Source: Bin5 sp965204705
GTDB taxonomy: Bacteria; Chloroflexota; Anaerolineae; Caldilineales; Caldilineaceae
NCBI GenBank assembly: GCA_965204705.1
Contig: OZ242006.1
Span: 4,154,001-4,218,000, forward strand
DNA: 64,000 nucleotides
Direction of reading: 5' to 3'
In this document: positions 44,097-54,198 of the stretch, one piece after another
How the letters are laid out: each line of letters opens with the position of its first letter
Position numbering within the stretch: position 1 is the first letter of the stretch
Program-made: the position numbers and the translations under genes
Notes under the pieces: model-generated
Database searches by the model: none
What the model saw: the letters and a program-made list of their open reading frames with translations, nothing else
What the model was told of the DNA's origin: nothing

Positions 44097-45946
44097 AGCT
44101 CTTCGGTTCCGGAGCCCCCGTCCCGTGCAACCGAAATGCCGGCGACCACGATCAGGAGGAAAAAGACGGCCGCGCCGCCTATCCAGATCGGGGGTATCTG
44201 ACCAAGCCTCTCGTTGACATTGCTCGAGCCCACAGTGGTCGAAGTCGCTGTCGCCTGAGGCTGCGTTCCGGCCTCCGACGCGGTCGGCGTGCTGGTGGGC
44301 GTGCTTTCTGACGGAGGGGCAGGCGGCGGTGTTTCGGGAGCTGGAGTCGACACACCAGGTGTCGATTCGGGTGAATCCGCTGCCGGCTTATCTGAGGTCG
44401 CCTCCGCTTCCGGCGTGGGTACCGGTGTACACTCAAGCGGCGGATCTGTTTGCATGTTGGGGTCCGGCGTCGCCGTCACTGTGCCGGTTGCTGTCGGCGT
44501 CCCCGTCGGCGCATTGGGATCCGGTGTCGCCGTCAGCGTGCTTGTCGCTGTAGGCGTCCCTGTTGGCAAATTCGGGTCCGCCGTCGCGGTCACCGTCACT
44601 GTGGGGGCGTTGGGGTCAGGCGTTGCGATAGGGGTACACACTGCCGTAGGCGTAGCCGTCGGCGCATTGGGGTCTGGCGTCGCAGTCGCCGTGTCGGTGG
44701 CCGTTGGCGTCTCCGTAGGCGGGCCGGGGTCGGTCGATATGGGTTCTGTCGGCGTCGCGGTCGGTGTCGACGGGTCAGGCGCAGCCGGCGTCTCCGTGGC
44801 CGTCAGCAGCGGTGAAGGAGTCGGAGTCGGCACTCGGGGCAACTGCGCCGGATCGAGCGGCGTTATCTGGGCCGATGACAGAAAACTGGCGCCGCTGTCC
44901 AGCGTACGCAGCACACCGTCCTGCTCGGTCCCCGCATAGGTGACGCCTACGAAGGTCGACGAAGAGGCCAGCCGGAAAACCGGATTGGTATAGGCGGCGC
45001 CATTGACAGTAACCCGCGTCCAGTCCGGTACCCTCTGTGTCCAGAGTCCAACGTTGGTCCCGACAACGACGTTCTGACCACTGACACCCACATCGTAGAT
45101 GACAACGCCCGCCGGAAATGAAGGATCCTGGATCCAATTGTAACCGTCGTCGCTCAGATATAGGCCTGAAGCGAAGGTACCCACATACAGGCGGCCATCC
45201 AGTATCGTCATCCCGCGCGCGATGATGCCCGCGGGCAGGTCGACCCGCTGCCAGTATGCTGAATCCTCGGTCAGACGCCAGACGCCGTCGTGGGTCCCGG
45301 CATAGAGCGCGCCGTCCTTGTCGGCAAAGGCGCGCACGCGCAGGGCGCTCCCGGTCAGGCCGTCGCCGTACCACGTCCAGCTCAGGCCGCCGTCAACGCT
45401 GCGAACGACACCGTCGTAACGGCTGCCGGCGTAGAAAACCGTCACCCCGTCTTCGACGCGCGTGTAGAGGCGACCGATTCCGCTGTTCGGAGTGAGCACC
45501 TGGTTGATCGAGAACTCCTGACGCCAGCTCTGGCCGCCGTCTTCGCTGATGAACAGATGGCCGACCCCGCCGTCCGCGGCCAATACACGGTTTCCATCCT
45601 GCGGATCGAAACGTATCGAGGCGACCGAGGTATCGGCCGGCAGCTCAACGTCTGCACGGGTCCACGTATGGCCGCCGTCCGTGCTGCGATAGATTCCCGC
45701 AGGCACGGGCACGTTCAACGTGCCGGCCACAACGATACTGGCATCATCAGGCGAAACGTCCAGCCCGATAATGCTGTTCGAAAACGGCACAAAGCCGGAC
45801 TGGGCCAATACCTGGCCGACGGCCACAGAAAGCAGGACCGCCAGGACAACGAGTAACTGCCACAGCCGTCTAAGAGTCACTGGAGTCGGGAACTCTCTTT
45901 CTTTGCGCTTTGTTCCGCGCATGGTTTGCTGGAAACCAGCCTGCAT
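44093..45946 (-). CDS. Surface protein: BNR beta-propeller, Thr/Pro-rich stalk, C-terminal membrane anchor
   Basis: The protein is 617 aa. The signal or anchor is near residue 35 (LLVVLAVLLSVAVGQVLAQ). BNR/Asp-box loops follow (STDGGHTWTR, SEDGGQSWRQ, SVDGGLSWTW, DSGASF) over residues 50-375. A stalk of about 180 residues is made of TATPDPNAPTGTPTATxT-type repeats with a few Cys. A single membrane helix (WIGGAAVFFLLIVVAGISVA) closes the protein. ATG 45946 has GGAGGA upstream. The binding face would be shown outside the cell. It is coupled by a 4-bp overlap to the Mur ligase gene, so it may be made with cell-wall growth. Confidence 0.83.
   Translation of the reverse strand: MQAGFQQTMRGTKRKEREFPTPVTLRRLWQLLVVLAVLLSVAVGQVLAQSGFVPFSNSIIGLDVSPDDASIVVAGTLNVPVPAGIYRSTDGGHTWTRADVELPADTSVASIRFDPQDGNRVLAADGGVGHLFISEDGGQSWRQEFSINQVLTPNSGIGRLYTRVEDGVTVFYAGSRYDGVVRSVDGGLSWTWYGDGLTGSALRVRAFADKDGALYAGTHDGVWRLTEDSAYWQRVDLPAGIIARGMTILDGRLYVGTFASGLYLSDDGYNWIQDPSFPAGVVIYDVGVSGQNVVVGTNVGLWTQRVPDWTRVTVNGAAYTNPVFRLASSSTFVGVTYAGTEQDGVLRTLDSGASFLSSAQITPLDPAQLPRVPTPTPSPLLTATETPAAPDPSTPTATPTEPISTDPGPPTETPTATDTATATPDPNAPTATPTAVCTPIATPDPNAPTVTVTATADPNLPTGTPTATSTLTATPDPNAPTGTPTATGTVTATPDPNMQTDPPLECTPVPTPEAEATSDKPAADSPESTPGVSTPAPETPPPAPPSESTPTSTPTASEAGTQPQATATSTTVGSSNVNERLGQIPPIWIGGAAVFFLLIVVAGISVARDGGSGTEEL
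44400..44720 (-). repeat. Minisatellite-like coding repeats in the propeller stalk
   Basis: Period about 60-66 bp, with the plus-strand unit resembling ggcgtcgccgtca-ctg-gcattgggatcc. At least five imperfect units give ATPDPN(A/M)PT-type repeats. Unit number is a likely site of length variation. Confidence 0.7.
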
Positions 45947-46218
45947 AGATCCTCCAAAAGGGGAACCGGAGAGGAAGTGAAAGAATTATACGTCAGGTAA
46001 ACAGTCCTACAAAAGCTGCAGTTTCTTTTCGGCCACCATATATATAAGGTAAGGGACGCGGCCTTGACCATTTCCTCGCCCTGCACCGCCTTCTTTGTGA
46101 CCTTTGCCCAATTGCAGGTTATCATGAATGTCCCTATCCTTGTGCATGCCAATCCGCTGTCAGCCCTCCATACCGGCCGGACAGCCAATGCAAATGCAAA
46201 CCGCCAAAGGAGAGAGCG
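45947..46218. promoter_or_regulatory. Divergent intergenic region
   Basis: The region lies between two divergently transcribed genes (45946 minus, 46219 plus), so promoters for both must sit here. AT-rich patches at 45984-46050 (minus side: tataagg/atatata) and 46118-46130 are candidates. No single pair of boxes is convincing. Confidence 0.4.
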
Positions 46219-48126
46219 ATGCAAAGCCCGGCACGTCGCGCAATCATGATCGGCATGGATGGCGCCGCCATGGAACTGGTAATCAATATGGTAAACGCGG
46301 GCCACATGCCCAATCTTGGCAAGCTGATAGATCGAGGCGTCTACCGCCCCATGATCGGCGTATTCCCGACCCTGACACCGCCGGGCTGGACCGCCACCTC
46401 CACCGGCGCATGGCCGGGCAACCACGGCGTAATGGACTTCAACATCCGCAAGCTGGGCGCACCGCTCGATGAAACGGTCTGGGGGATCAACACTGACCTG
46501 TCGCGAGCCGAATACCTCTGGAATACCGTCGAACGCGCCGGAGGCACACCCCTGCTCGTCAAATGGGAAATGTCCTGGCCCCCGACCGTGACCAGCGGCG
46601 TGCAAGTCGAGGGCACAGGCCCCGGTGTCTCCAACCATAGCCAGATCGCCGGCTATCACCTCTTCGTCGCCGGCAAATGGCAGCGGCGCACCATCGGCGG
46701 ACAGCGCGATCCGGAAACGCTGGACCCCAGCGCCCTGCAGACCGGCTCCGACGTCGATCCGGTCTCGATCGAAGATGCCGTTAACTGGAGCAGTTTGCCG
46801 GACTCCAGCCGCCCGCCCAAAGAGGTAGAGTTGACAATTCAGCCCCTGGCTCGGGGCCGCGACATGATGTTGCGAGGCGAAAACGGCGTTCCCAAGACCT
46901 TTCACGGCCTGATATACGCTTCCGGTGACAACGGATACGACCGCGTGCGCGTCTGCCGCTCACGCGACGGCGGCAGCCCGGTGGCTGACCTGGCCGTGGG
47001 CGACTGGACCGAATGGTGGCTGGACCAGTTCGAGATCGACGGCGAGGAAATCAGCGGCTACGTGCGCATGAAGCTGGTCAACCTCACCGCCGAAGCCGAC
47101 GCCTTCGAGCTGTTCGTCCCGCAGATCTGGCCGACCAGCGGCTACACGAAGCCGGACGGCGTGGCCGGCGAGATCGACGAGCATGTAGGAAACTTCCTCC
47201 AAAACCCCGCCAGGGATGCCCTGGGAATCATGGACGACGACACCTACTTCGAACTGCTGGATTTCCACCACCAGCGCCTGGCCGACGTGGCCGACTATCT
47301 CACCGCCAGCCGTGAAGACTGGACCATGCTCTTCATCGAAACACACGCCTCCGACTATACCAGCCACTTCTTCCTCGGCCAGGCCGAAGAGTTCAGCGGC
47401 GCCGACGTAGAGACGCAGCAACGCTGTCTGGACGGCGTGATCCGCACCTACAGCTCGATCGACGATATGATCGGCCGCGTTGCCCAACTGGCCGATGAGG
47501 AGACGCTGATCTGTCTCGTCTCCGATCACGGCGGGACGCCCAACCAGTACCGCGCCATAGAGATCGATGAGGTGCTGGAGGAGGCAGGTCTCCTCGTTTA
47601 TAAGGAAGAAAACGGGAAGCGGGCGGTGGACTGGTCACGAACGCGTGCGGCGGCGGTGGGCCTGGTGCACGTGTTCATCAACTTGCAGGGACGCGAGCCG
47701 ACCGGCATTGTGTCTCCGGAGGACTATAAGGATACCCAACTGGAGATTATCGCCGCGCTGCAAGCCTATACCGACCCCGCCACTGGCCGCCATCCCTTTG
47801 CGCTCGCTCTGACGCGGGAGGATGCGGAGATGGTAAATCTCTGGGGAGACACGACGGGAGACGTGGTCTACGCCCTGCGGCCGGAGTTCGACGGGGCACA
47901 CGGCAAACAGCTGCCCTCCGTCAGTTTTGGCATCGCCGGACAGCACTGCACATTCGTCCTGGCCGGGCCCGGTGTCAAGGAAGGGCTGGCGTTGCAGGGG
48001 CAGGTGCGGGTGGTCGACGTAGCCCCCACTCTCTGTTACCTGCTGGGGTTGCCCATGCCCCACAACGTTGAAGGCGGAGTCGTCTACGAAGCGTTGACCG
48101 ACAAGGACTGGCACCTCAAAAAGTGA
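46219..48126 (+). CDS. Alkaline phosphatase superfamily protein (type I phosphodiesterase/nucleotide pyrophosphatase-like)
   Basis: The protein is 635 aa. IMIGMDGAAMELVINMV contains the first metal-ligand Asp; FPTLTPPGWTATSTGAWPGNHG contains the nucleophile Thr of this superfamily; later come MLFIETHASDYTSHFF, YSSIDDMIGRV, CLVSDHGGTP (Asp-His ligands) and the C-terminal VVDVAPTLCYLLGLPMP. AAAGGAG precedes the ATG. There is no signal peptide. It would hydrolyse a phosphoester, phosphodiester or sulphate ester; substrate unknown. Confidence 0.87.
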   Translation: MQSPARRAIMIGMDGAAMELVINMVNAGHMPNLGKLIDRGVYRPMIGVFPTLTPPGWTATSTGAWPGNHGVMDFNIRKLGAPLDETVWGINTDLSRAEYLWNTVERAGGTPLLVKWEMSWPPTVTSGVQVEGTGPGVSNHSQIAGYHLFVAGKWQRRTIGGQRDPETLDPSALQTGSDVDPVSIEDAVNWSSLPDSSRPPKEVELTIQPLARGRDMMLRGENGVPKTFHGLIYASGDNGYDRVRVCRSRDGGSPVADLAVGDWTEWWLDQFEIDGEEISGYVRMKLVNLTAEADAFELFVPQIWPTSGYTKPDGVAGEIDEHVGNFLQNPARDALGIMDDDTYFELLDFHHQRLADVADYLTASREDWTMLFIETHASDYTSHFFLGQAEEFSGADVETQQRCLDGVIRTYSSIDDMIGRVAQLADEETLICLVSDHGGTPNQYRAIEIDEVLEEAGLLVYKEENGKRAVDWSRTRAAAVGLVHVFINLQGREPTGIVSPEDYKDTQLEIIAALQAYTDPATGRHPFALALTREDAEMVNLWGDTTGDVVYALRPEFDGAHGKQLPSVSFGIAGQHCTFVLAGPGVKEGLALQGQVRVVDVAPTLCYLLGLPMPHNVEGGVVYEALTDKDWHLKK

Positions 48127-48137
48127 GAGTACACGGG

Positions 48138-48172
48138 GGGAAGGGTAGCCTGAACGCCATCCCTTCTCCCCG
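48138..48172. terminator. Imperfect GC-rich inverted repeat between convergent genes
   Basis: gggggaagggt and atcccttctcccc form a partial stem in the 54-bp gap between two converging stops. It may act as a two-way terminator, but mismatches and the lack of T-runs make this weak. Confidence 0.3.
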
Positions 48173-48180
48173 CCCCTGCT

Positions 48181-48594
48181 CTAGTAGTCGTCCCCTTCTA
48201 CTTCGCCCGCCGGCATCTCAATGTCCACGACCTGGCCCTGGTCGTCGATGATCACGCGGAATCCCATCATGCCCAGCCACTGCCGCGACTGCTCGGGAAT
48301 CGCCTGCCCAACGGCCTGATCGATATTGTCGATCGAGGACTCCACCGCGGCCTTGGTAAAAATGTCGTCTTTGCCCATCAGGTCCAACATACCGCTCACG
48401 GCCAACTCTCGATGCTGGTCCACCTGGCCCTTCAGAAACTCCAGCACCTGCTGATCCACCAGCGCGGCATCAATGTGGCGCAGAAAGCCGTCCTCGTCGA
48501 CGACGTAGCAGGCACGCTCGCCCACATGACTCACTTGCGCCGCTTTTCGGCGTTCATCGAACACGAGCCCTTCAAACATCGCCGAATTTGACAA
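48181..48594 (-). CDS. Conserved-looking hypothetical protein
   Basis: The protein is about 137 aa, acidic and probably cytoplasmic. Segments include FLRHIDAALVDQQVLEFLKGQVDQHR and VDIEMPAGEVEGDDY. I do not recognise a family. The start could be TTG 48594 or ATG 48579; neither has a strong ribosome site. Even codon use and lack of better competing frames argue that it is real. Confidence 0.55.
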   Translation of the reverse strand: MSNSAMFEGLVFDERRKAAQVSHVGERACYVVDEDGFLRHIDAALVDQQVLEFLKGQVDQHRELAVSGMLDLMGKDDIFTKAAVESSIDNIDQAVGQAIPEQSRQWLGMMGFRVIIDDQGQVVDIEMPAGEVEGDDY

Positions 48595-48742
48595 GGTACT
48601 CTCCGATTACACTACTCAGATACCCGATTCTGTTCCGTATGCTGTCATGCGGAGGGACATTTCCCGCCGACAGCCTTGCCGAAAGATGACGGCCCCGCCA
48701 TATCCTACGACGCAGCGCGCAACAAAGTTTCTCTTTCGGCCC

Positions 48743-49522
48743 TTACATTAACGCCGCCCGGCTTTCGAGAAACTCCCGGCTGCGGCGCACACTGGCGACA
48801 GGCTCCTTGGGCAGATCGTGTTCAACAACGTAACAGGTCGCGCCGGCTGCCCTGCAGGCCGGTATGAGCGCGTCCCAGTCCAGCCTGCCGTAACCGACGT
48901 CGGCCAGGCCCATCTGGTCCTCGTTCTCCCCCGCCGGCGCCAAATCTTTGGCATGGATGTGCGGGCAGCGGCCTGCGTACTTCTCTATCAGTTCCAGGGG
49001 CTGGGCGCCGCCATCGGTGATCCAGGCCAGATCCGGCTCCCAGAACAGATTCTCCGGGTCTGCGTTGGAAAGCACCAGGTCGATCGCCCTCGCGCCGTCG
49101 AACGCCTCCATTTCAAAGGCATGGTTATGGTAGCCCAGCCGCATCCCCTCTGCCCGGCAGCGTCGCCCCAATTCATCGAGCGTCTGCCCGAAGGCGCGCC
49201 ACGCTTCTGCATTCGCCGCCTCCCGCACCTTCGGATCGGGCATGGGGAGGATAAGACAGTCGTTCCCAATCCCCCTGTGAAATGCGACGGCGCCGGCGAA
49301 GTCCTCGGCCAGCGCCTGGTAAGGTACGTGAGCCGACACCGCTCGCAGGCCGTGCTGGTCCAGGACTGCCTTCGCCTCCTGGCCGCTGTGATCGGGTAAG
49401 AAAATCAGTTCGACGTCCCTGTATCCGGCCTCTGCCGCCGCGGCCGCGACCTCCTCAAAGCTGTCCGATACGTGACGCAGGCTGTACAGTTGCACCGCGA
49501 TCGATGGTCTACTGTTGCTCAT
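48743..49522 (-). CDS. Sugar phosphate isomerase/epimerase (xylose-isomerase-like TIM barrel)
   Basis: The protein is 259 aa. Metal-site segments of the AP-endonuclease-2/xylose-isomerase fold are seen: LGYHNHAFEME, WEPDLAWITDGG, CPHIHAKDLAP and CYVVEHDLP. It would isomerise or epimerise a keto sugar. ATG 49522 overlaps the TGA of recD2 by ATGA, so translation is coupled; pairing a sugar enzyme with a helicase is probably incidental. Confidence 0.87.
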   Translation of the reverse strand: MSNSRPSIAVQLYSLRHVSDSFEEVAAAAAEAGYRDVELIFLPDHSGQEAKAVLDQHGLRAVSAHVPYQALAEDFAGAVAFHRGIGNDCLILPMPDPKVREAANAEAWRAFGQTLDELGRRCRAEGMRLGYHNHAFEMEAFDGARAIDLVLSNADPENLFWEPDLAWITDGGAQPLELIEKYAGRCPHIHAKDLAPAGENEDQMGLADVGYGRLDWDALIPACRAAGATCYVVEHDLPKEPVASVRRSREFLESRAALM

Positions 49523-51996
49523 CCATTTGTCTCCGTTGCTGTCGCGCACCGCAGTCTCTCCGTCAGTCCGCTGTAACGCTGCGCTACCTTGTCGTTTCCC
49601 GCGGCCATGCCGATCGCTTTCAGTTGCCCCACCAACACGACCAACCGCTTCGCCCGCGTGACGGCCGTGTACAGTAGATTTCGTTGCAGTAGCATATAGT
49701 GGCTTGTGAGCAATGGGATGACGACTGCCGGAAATTCACTGCCCTGGCTCTTGTGTACGCTGATCGCATAGGCATGGACCAGTTCGTCCAACTCCGAGAA
49801 GTCGTAGCCGACGCAGCGCCCGTCGATCTCGACCGTTACCTGCTGTTCAATCAGGTCGACATCTTTAATATAACCCATATCGCCATTGAATACATCTTTG
49901 TCATAGTTGTTACGCATCTGCATCACCCGGTCTCCCGCCCGGTAGATGCTGTCGCCAAAGCTGCGCTCAACCCTGTCCGGCCCGGGCGGATTGAGCGCCT
50001 CCTGGATCATCCCGTTGAGTGACTTCACCCCGGCCGCGCCGCGATGCATCGGACTGAGAACCTGTATATCCTCGGGCGGGATGCCAAAACGACGCGGGAT
50101 CCGCTCCTGGACAAGCTCCACACACAGATGCGCGGCCCGCTCGGGCTCCTCCGTTCGGAACAGAAAGAAGTCGTCGGCCTCCACACTCTCTTCCCCGGCC
50201 GACCTCGTTAATACCGGCATCTGACCGCGATTGATACGATGGGCATTCTCGACAATGTAGCTCCCGGCGGCCTGCCGGAAGATCGTCACCAGCCGCACTA
50301 CCGCGGCCCGACATTGGAAGCCAGCGCCTGAAGAGTTGGAGGTCTCGTCCCCAGACCCTTCGATGGCCGCGATGATGTCCTTCAACACATTGCCGGCGCC
50401 GACGCTGGGCAGTTGGTCGACGTCACCCACCAGGAGCAGGCACATCTCAGGCGGCACGGCCTTGAGCAGATGGTTCATCAGATTGAGGTCGAGCATCGAA
50501 GACTCGTCCACGATCAGCAGGTCGCCGGAGAGAGGATTCTCTTCATTGTGTTTGAAAGACATGCCGGCGGAGGGCTGGAACTGCAGCAGTCTGTGGACCG
50601 TCTTGGCCGGCCGGCCGGTTGCCTCGGCGAGGCGCTTGGCCGCGCGACCGGTGGGCGCGGCCAGAACCGCTTCGGCGCGCGCCGCTTCGCACAGTTCGAT
50701 GATGGTGCGCACGACCGTCGTCTTGCCTGTCCCCGGTCCCCCGGTGAGAACGGTCAGGCGGTTGGTCAGTGCCGTCTGTACGGCTTCCCGCTGGCGCGAC
50801 GCGAGGCGGAGGAGGCCGGAGTCCTCGCTTGCCCTTTGTTCGAGCCGGGAAAATGCCACGTCCCAGTCCAGTTTCTGGAAGGTCCAGAGCGGGCTTGCGC
50901 CGGGTTGGTCAACGAACGGCGAGGCCGTACGACTCCGCATCAGCCGGCTTAAGCGGTTGCTGACGCCTACCTCGCTGTAATATAGAGGTGTCAGATAGAC
51001 GGCATGTTCATCTTGCAGCAGACTCTCGATATTCTCGGGCGCGGGCTTCTCCTCAACCGTGCGGCCTTCCGGCAGAAGGGGCAGAGGCTGTGGGCTGGTT
51101 GGTTCGTAGATCTGGGCGACAGCCCAGTGCAGAGGCTCAGCCTTCTCGCCCGGCCCTGCGGCAACCTTAACACGGTCTGCCTGCTTCAGGTGCAGAAGCC
51201 CGGCCGCGGCTTGCTCTACCCCCAATTTCAGGTGCTCGTCGGCATTTTCGAGCAGCTCTGCGCTTGGCAGGTAGACGTGACCCTCTTCGGTCGCCCGGTT
51301 GAGAGCATACTCGACACCGGCTGCGATGCGCTGGGGCGCGTCAGCGGGGATACCGAGGGCATGCGCGATCCTGTCTGCGGTGAGGAAGCCAATGCCGTAG
51401 ATATCCTCGGAGAGCCGGAAAGGGTTCTGCTGCACAGTTGGGATGGCGGCATCACCGTAGCGTTTGTAGATCTTTGCGGCCAGGCTGGGACTGACACCAT
51501 GACCCTGAAGGAAGATCATCACCTCCCTGACCGCCTTCTGCTCGGCCCAGGCGGCGTTGATCATGGAGATTCTTTTACCGCCGACACCGCTCACCTCGGA
51601 CAGACGCTGCGGGTGGTTGTCGATAATGTCCAGGGTCTCTGTGCCAAAGTGATCGACAATGCGCTTGGCAGTCATAGGGCCAACACCCTTGACCAGGCCG
51701 CTGCCCAGATATTTCCTGATGCCGGCCACCGTCGCAGGAAGAACCGAACGCATTGCCGTAACGGAGAACTGTTTCCCGTACTGCGGATGCGTCTCCCAAT
51801 GCCCGCGCAATTCAACAGCTTCGCCCACATTGACGCCGACCATGGTACCCACGACCGGCAGTTCCTTCTCCCAGTGCGGCATATGGGGCGAGGGATTTTC
51901 CGGCGCCAGCTTGGCAACGGTATAGCCGTTTTCTTCGTTATGAAAGGTGATGCGTTCGATAACGCCGCGCAGAATTTCTTGCGCTTCATCGCTCAT
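49519..51996 (-). CDS. recD2: RecD2-type SF1B DNA helicase
   Basis: The protein is 825 aa. An N-terminal OB-like part is followed by helix-hairpin-helix repeats (GLVKGVGPMTAKRIVDHFG, SEVSGVGGKRI, YGIGFLTADRIAHALGI), the RecD2 mark. Helicase motifs: I TGGPGTGKTTVV, II IVDESSMLDL, III LVGDVDQLPSVG, and C-terminal HAYAISVHKSQGSEFPAVVIPL, VTRAKRLVVLVG. A 5'-3' helicase in repair, present without RecBC. The start at MSDEAQEIL is chosen by homology; no clear Shine-Dalgarno site is present. Confidence 0.9.
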   Translation of the reverse strand: MSDEAQEILRGVIERITFHNEENGYTVAKLAPENPSPHMPHWEKELPVVGTMVGVNVGEAVELRGHWETHPQYGKQFSVTAMRSVLPATVAGIRKYLGSGLVKGVGPMTAKRIVDHFGTETLDIIDNHPQRLSEVSGVGGKRISMINAAWAEQKAVREVMIFLQGHGVSPSLAAKIYKRYGDAAIPTVQQNPFRLSEDIYGIGFLTADRIAHALGIPADAPQRIAAGVEYALNRATEEGHVYLPSAELLENADEHLKLGVEQAAAGLLHLKQADRVKVAAGPGEKAEPLHWAVAQIYEPTSPQPLPLLPEGRTVEEKPAPENIESLLQDEHAVYLTPLYYSEVGVSNRLSRLMRSRTASPFVDQPGASPLWTFQKLDWDVAFSRLEQRASEDSGLLRLASRQREAVQTALTNRLTVLTGGPGTGKTTVVRTIIELCEAARAEAVLAAPTGRAAKRLAEATGRPAKTVHRLLQFQPSAGMSFKHNEENPLSGDLLIVDESSMLDLNLMNHLLKAVPPEMCLLLVGDVDQLPSVGAGNVLKDIIAAIEGSGDETSNSSGAGFQCRAAVVRLVTIFRQAAGSYIVENAHRINRGQMPVLTRSAGEESVEADDFFLFRTEEPERAAHLCVELVQERIPRRFGIPPEDIQVLSPMHRGAAGVKSLNGMIQEALNPPGPDRVERSFGDSIYRAGDRVMQMRNNYDKDVFNGDMGYIKDVDLIEQQVTVEIDGRCVGYDFSELDELVHAYAISVHKSQGSEFPAVVIPLLTSHYMLLQRNLLYTAVTRAKRLVVLVGQLKAIGMAAGNDKVAQRYSGLTERLRCATATETNG

Positions 51997-52147
51997 AAGT
52001 GTTAGGGTAACAGAACGGTATAGACCGATCAAGCCGCGCCCACCTGAGCTGTATGCCCCGAGGGACAACGCCACCGGGTAGTGGAAGCGCAGTTCACAGG
52101 CCCCCATTCACAGTTAAGACCGGAATCAGGACCATAGCGAACTCCAA

Positions 52148-54112
52148 ATGGAAGAGATCGCAGGATCGTTTACGCCCTTACTTATAGTCATCGCTCTGGC
52201 ATTCGTTGTGCCGCTGCTGCTCACGCGTTTTCAGCGGCTGCGGCTGCCTATCGTCGTCGGCGAAATCCTGGCAGGAATCGTGGTGGGGCGCAGCGGCTTC
52301 GGCTGGGTTACCCATGAGGACCAGTTGCTGACGCTGTTGGCCGAGTTTGGTTTCGTCTTCCTGATGTTCCTGGCTGGGATGGAGATAGACTTCGCCAACT
52401 TGAATATCGAGTTGCCTGGGGTTGCCCGCGGCGGAGGCACACAGACGCGACCCGCGGCGACGGAGAATCGCGGACGCCGGACATTCGGGCCGTTATCGAT
52501 CAGTTTGATGGGATTCCTCCTGACGCTGGCACTGTCCGGAATCGTTGGCTTTGTCCTTTTGCGCATGGGCCTGGTCAGCAGCCCGTGGATGATGGCGTTG
52601 ATCATGTCGACAACGTCGCTCGGCGTGGTCATGCCGGTGCTCAAGGAGCAGGAGCTTATACGCGGCCGCTTTGGTCAGACGATCCTGATCGCCGCCCTGA
52701 TCGCCGACTTTGCTACCATGATCCTGATCACGGTGGTCGTCGCCACGATCTCACACGGATTGACGCTGGACATCCTTCTGATCAGTATGCTGTTCGTGGT
52801 CTTTTTCCTGCTGTACCGGCTGGGAATCGTTTCCCTGAACCGGTTCGACGCCCTGCGCCGCACGCTGGAAGATCTGAGCCACACGACGGCCCGCATAAAA
52901 ATCCGCGGCGCGTTTACGGTGATGCTGCTGTTCGTGGTGCTGGCCGAAGTGCTCGGCGCGGAGATCATCCTCGGCGCCTTTATCGCCGGCGCCATGCTCT
53001 CTCTCCTGTCCACGCGCGAGGACCTGGAGGCGATGCACCAGCTGGAAGCGGTTGGCTTCGGCTTCTTCATCCCGATCTTCTTCATAATGGTCGGCGTGGA
53101 CTTCAACCTGGGCGTCCTGATCGGTACAACCGATGCGCTGCTGCTGCTGCCGTTTCTGGTATTGGCGGCATTCCTGGTCAAACTACTGCCGGCGCTGCTG
53201 TTCCGTCTTCAGTTCACCTGGCGGGAGACCTTTTCGGCCGGATTCTTGCTTTCGTCCCGCCTCTCGCTGATCATCGCCGCCTCGGCCATCGGCCTCAACC
53301 TGGGCATCATCAGCGAGTCGGTCAACACGATGATCATTTTGGTGGCCATCGTCACCGTCAGCTGCGCGCCCCTGATTTTCAATCGGATTGTACCGCGCGG
53401 TGATGGTGTCAAAATCCGACCGATCGTCGTATTCGGAGCCGAAAGGTTGGGCCTCCAGGTGGCTGAGCAGCTGTACGGCCACCACGAGCAGGTCGCTATC
53501 GTCGATGCCGATGCCAATCTGGCAGCGCGGGCGAAGAGACGGGCTTCAGAGGGGATCGAAGTTCTGCACGCCAATATCGATGATGAGGACGAATACCTGG
53601 CCGAGCGCCTCGATCTGGCCGACACGGTGGTCGTCACACACAGTGACACCGACCGCAACCGCCACATCTGCCACGTGACCCGCACGCGCTACGGCGTCAA
53701 CCACATCGTTACGTTGGTGCGGGAAACGAACCGGCTGGTGGAGTTCGAAACGCTGAACGTGACCGTCTTCAACCCTTCGTTGGACCAGGCCGCGCTGCTG
53801 AGTCTTCTGGCGCGGAACCCCGACATCTACGACCTGCTGACCCGTACCGACGACAACAAAGAGGTCTCGGAAGTGTGGGTGCACAACGCCGCATACGCCG
53901 ACTTTGCTTTGCGCGAGCTTGTCCTGCCGGGCGACGTCCTGATTCTTTCAATCCGCCGCGACGGCGAATTCATCGTGCCGCGGGGCAACACGCAGCTGGA
54001 GTACGGCGATCACCTGACGCTCGTGGGCACTTTCGACCATCTGCATGAGGCGGTGGCAATGTTTAACTCCGGCGGACAACCTGTCGGCGCCGGAGAGAGA
54101 CTGCTCGTCTGA
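52148..54112 (+). CDS. Kef-type cation/proton antiporter with RCK domain (CPA2)
   Basis: The protein is 654 aa. About 12 membrane helices fill residues 1-400 (antiporter fold; GEILAGIVVGRSGFGWV, FLAGMEIDF). An RCK/TrkA-N domain follows (PIVVFGAERLGLQVAEQL, binding loop partly degenerate), then a TrkA-C domain (LRELVLPGDVLILSIRRDGEFIVPRG). It would exchange K+ or Na+ for protons. A hydrophilic loop of about 25 residues with Arg/Gly after helix 3 is a small oddity. Confidence 0.88.
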   Translation: MEEIAGSFTPLLIVIALAFVVPLLLTRFQRLRLPIVVGEILAGIVVGRSGFGWVTHEDQLLTLLAEFGFVFLMFLAGMEIDFANLNIELPGVARGGGTQTRPAATENRGRRTFGPLSISLMGFLLTLALSGIVGFVLLRMGLVSSPWMMALIMSTTSLGVVMPVLKEQELIRGRFGQTILIAALIADFATMILITVVVATISHGLTLDILLISMLFVVFFLLYRLGIVSLNRFDALRRTLEDLSHTTARIKIRGAFTVMLLFVVLAEVLGAEIILGAFIAGAMLSLLSTREDLEAMHQLEAVGFGFFIPIFFIMVGVDFNLGVLIGTTDALLLLPFLVLAAFLVKLLPALLFRLQFTWRETFSAGFLLSSRLSLIIAASAIGLNLGIISESVNTMIILVAIVTVSCAPLIFNRIVPRGDGVKIRPIVVFGAERLGLQVAEQLYGHHEQVAIVDADANLAARAKRRASEGIEVLHANIDDEDEYLAERLDLADTVVVTHSDTDRNRHICHVTRTRYGVNHIVTLVRETNRLVEFETLNVTVFNPSLDQAALLSLLARNPDIYDLLTRTDDNKEVSEVWVHNAAYADFALRELVLPGDVLILSIRRDGEFIVPRGNTQLEYGDHLTLVGTFDHLHEAVAMFNSGGQPVGAGERLLV

Positions 54113-54198
54113 TCTGCTGTTATGTGATGGGTCGGTTGTCCTACGCTGCGCAGAAAACGGCGCGGGGTAAAGTAGTCAGGTCTCCGTAAGGCCTGCTG

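Noticed and set aside
44289..44939. Plus-strand Gly/Val-rich frame over the propeller stalk
   Set aside because: It is the antisense of the TP-rich repeats and has no start signal.
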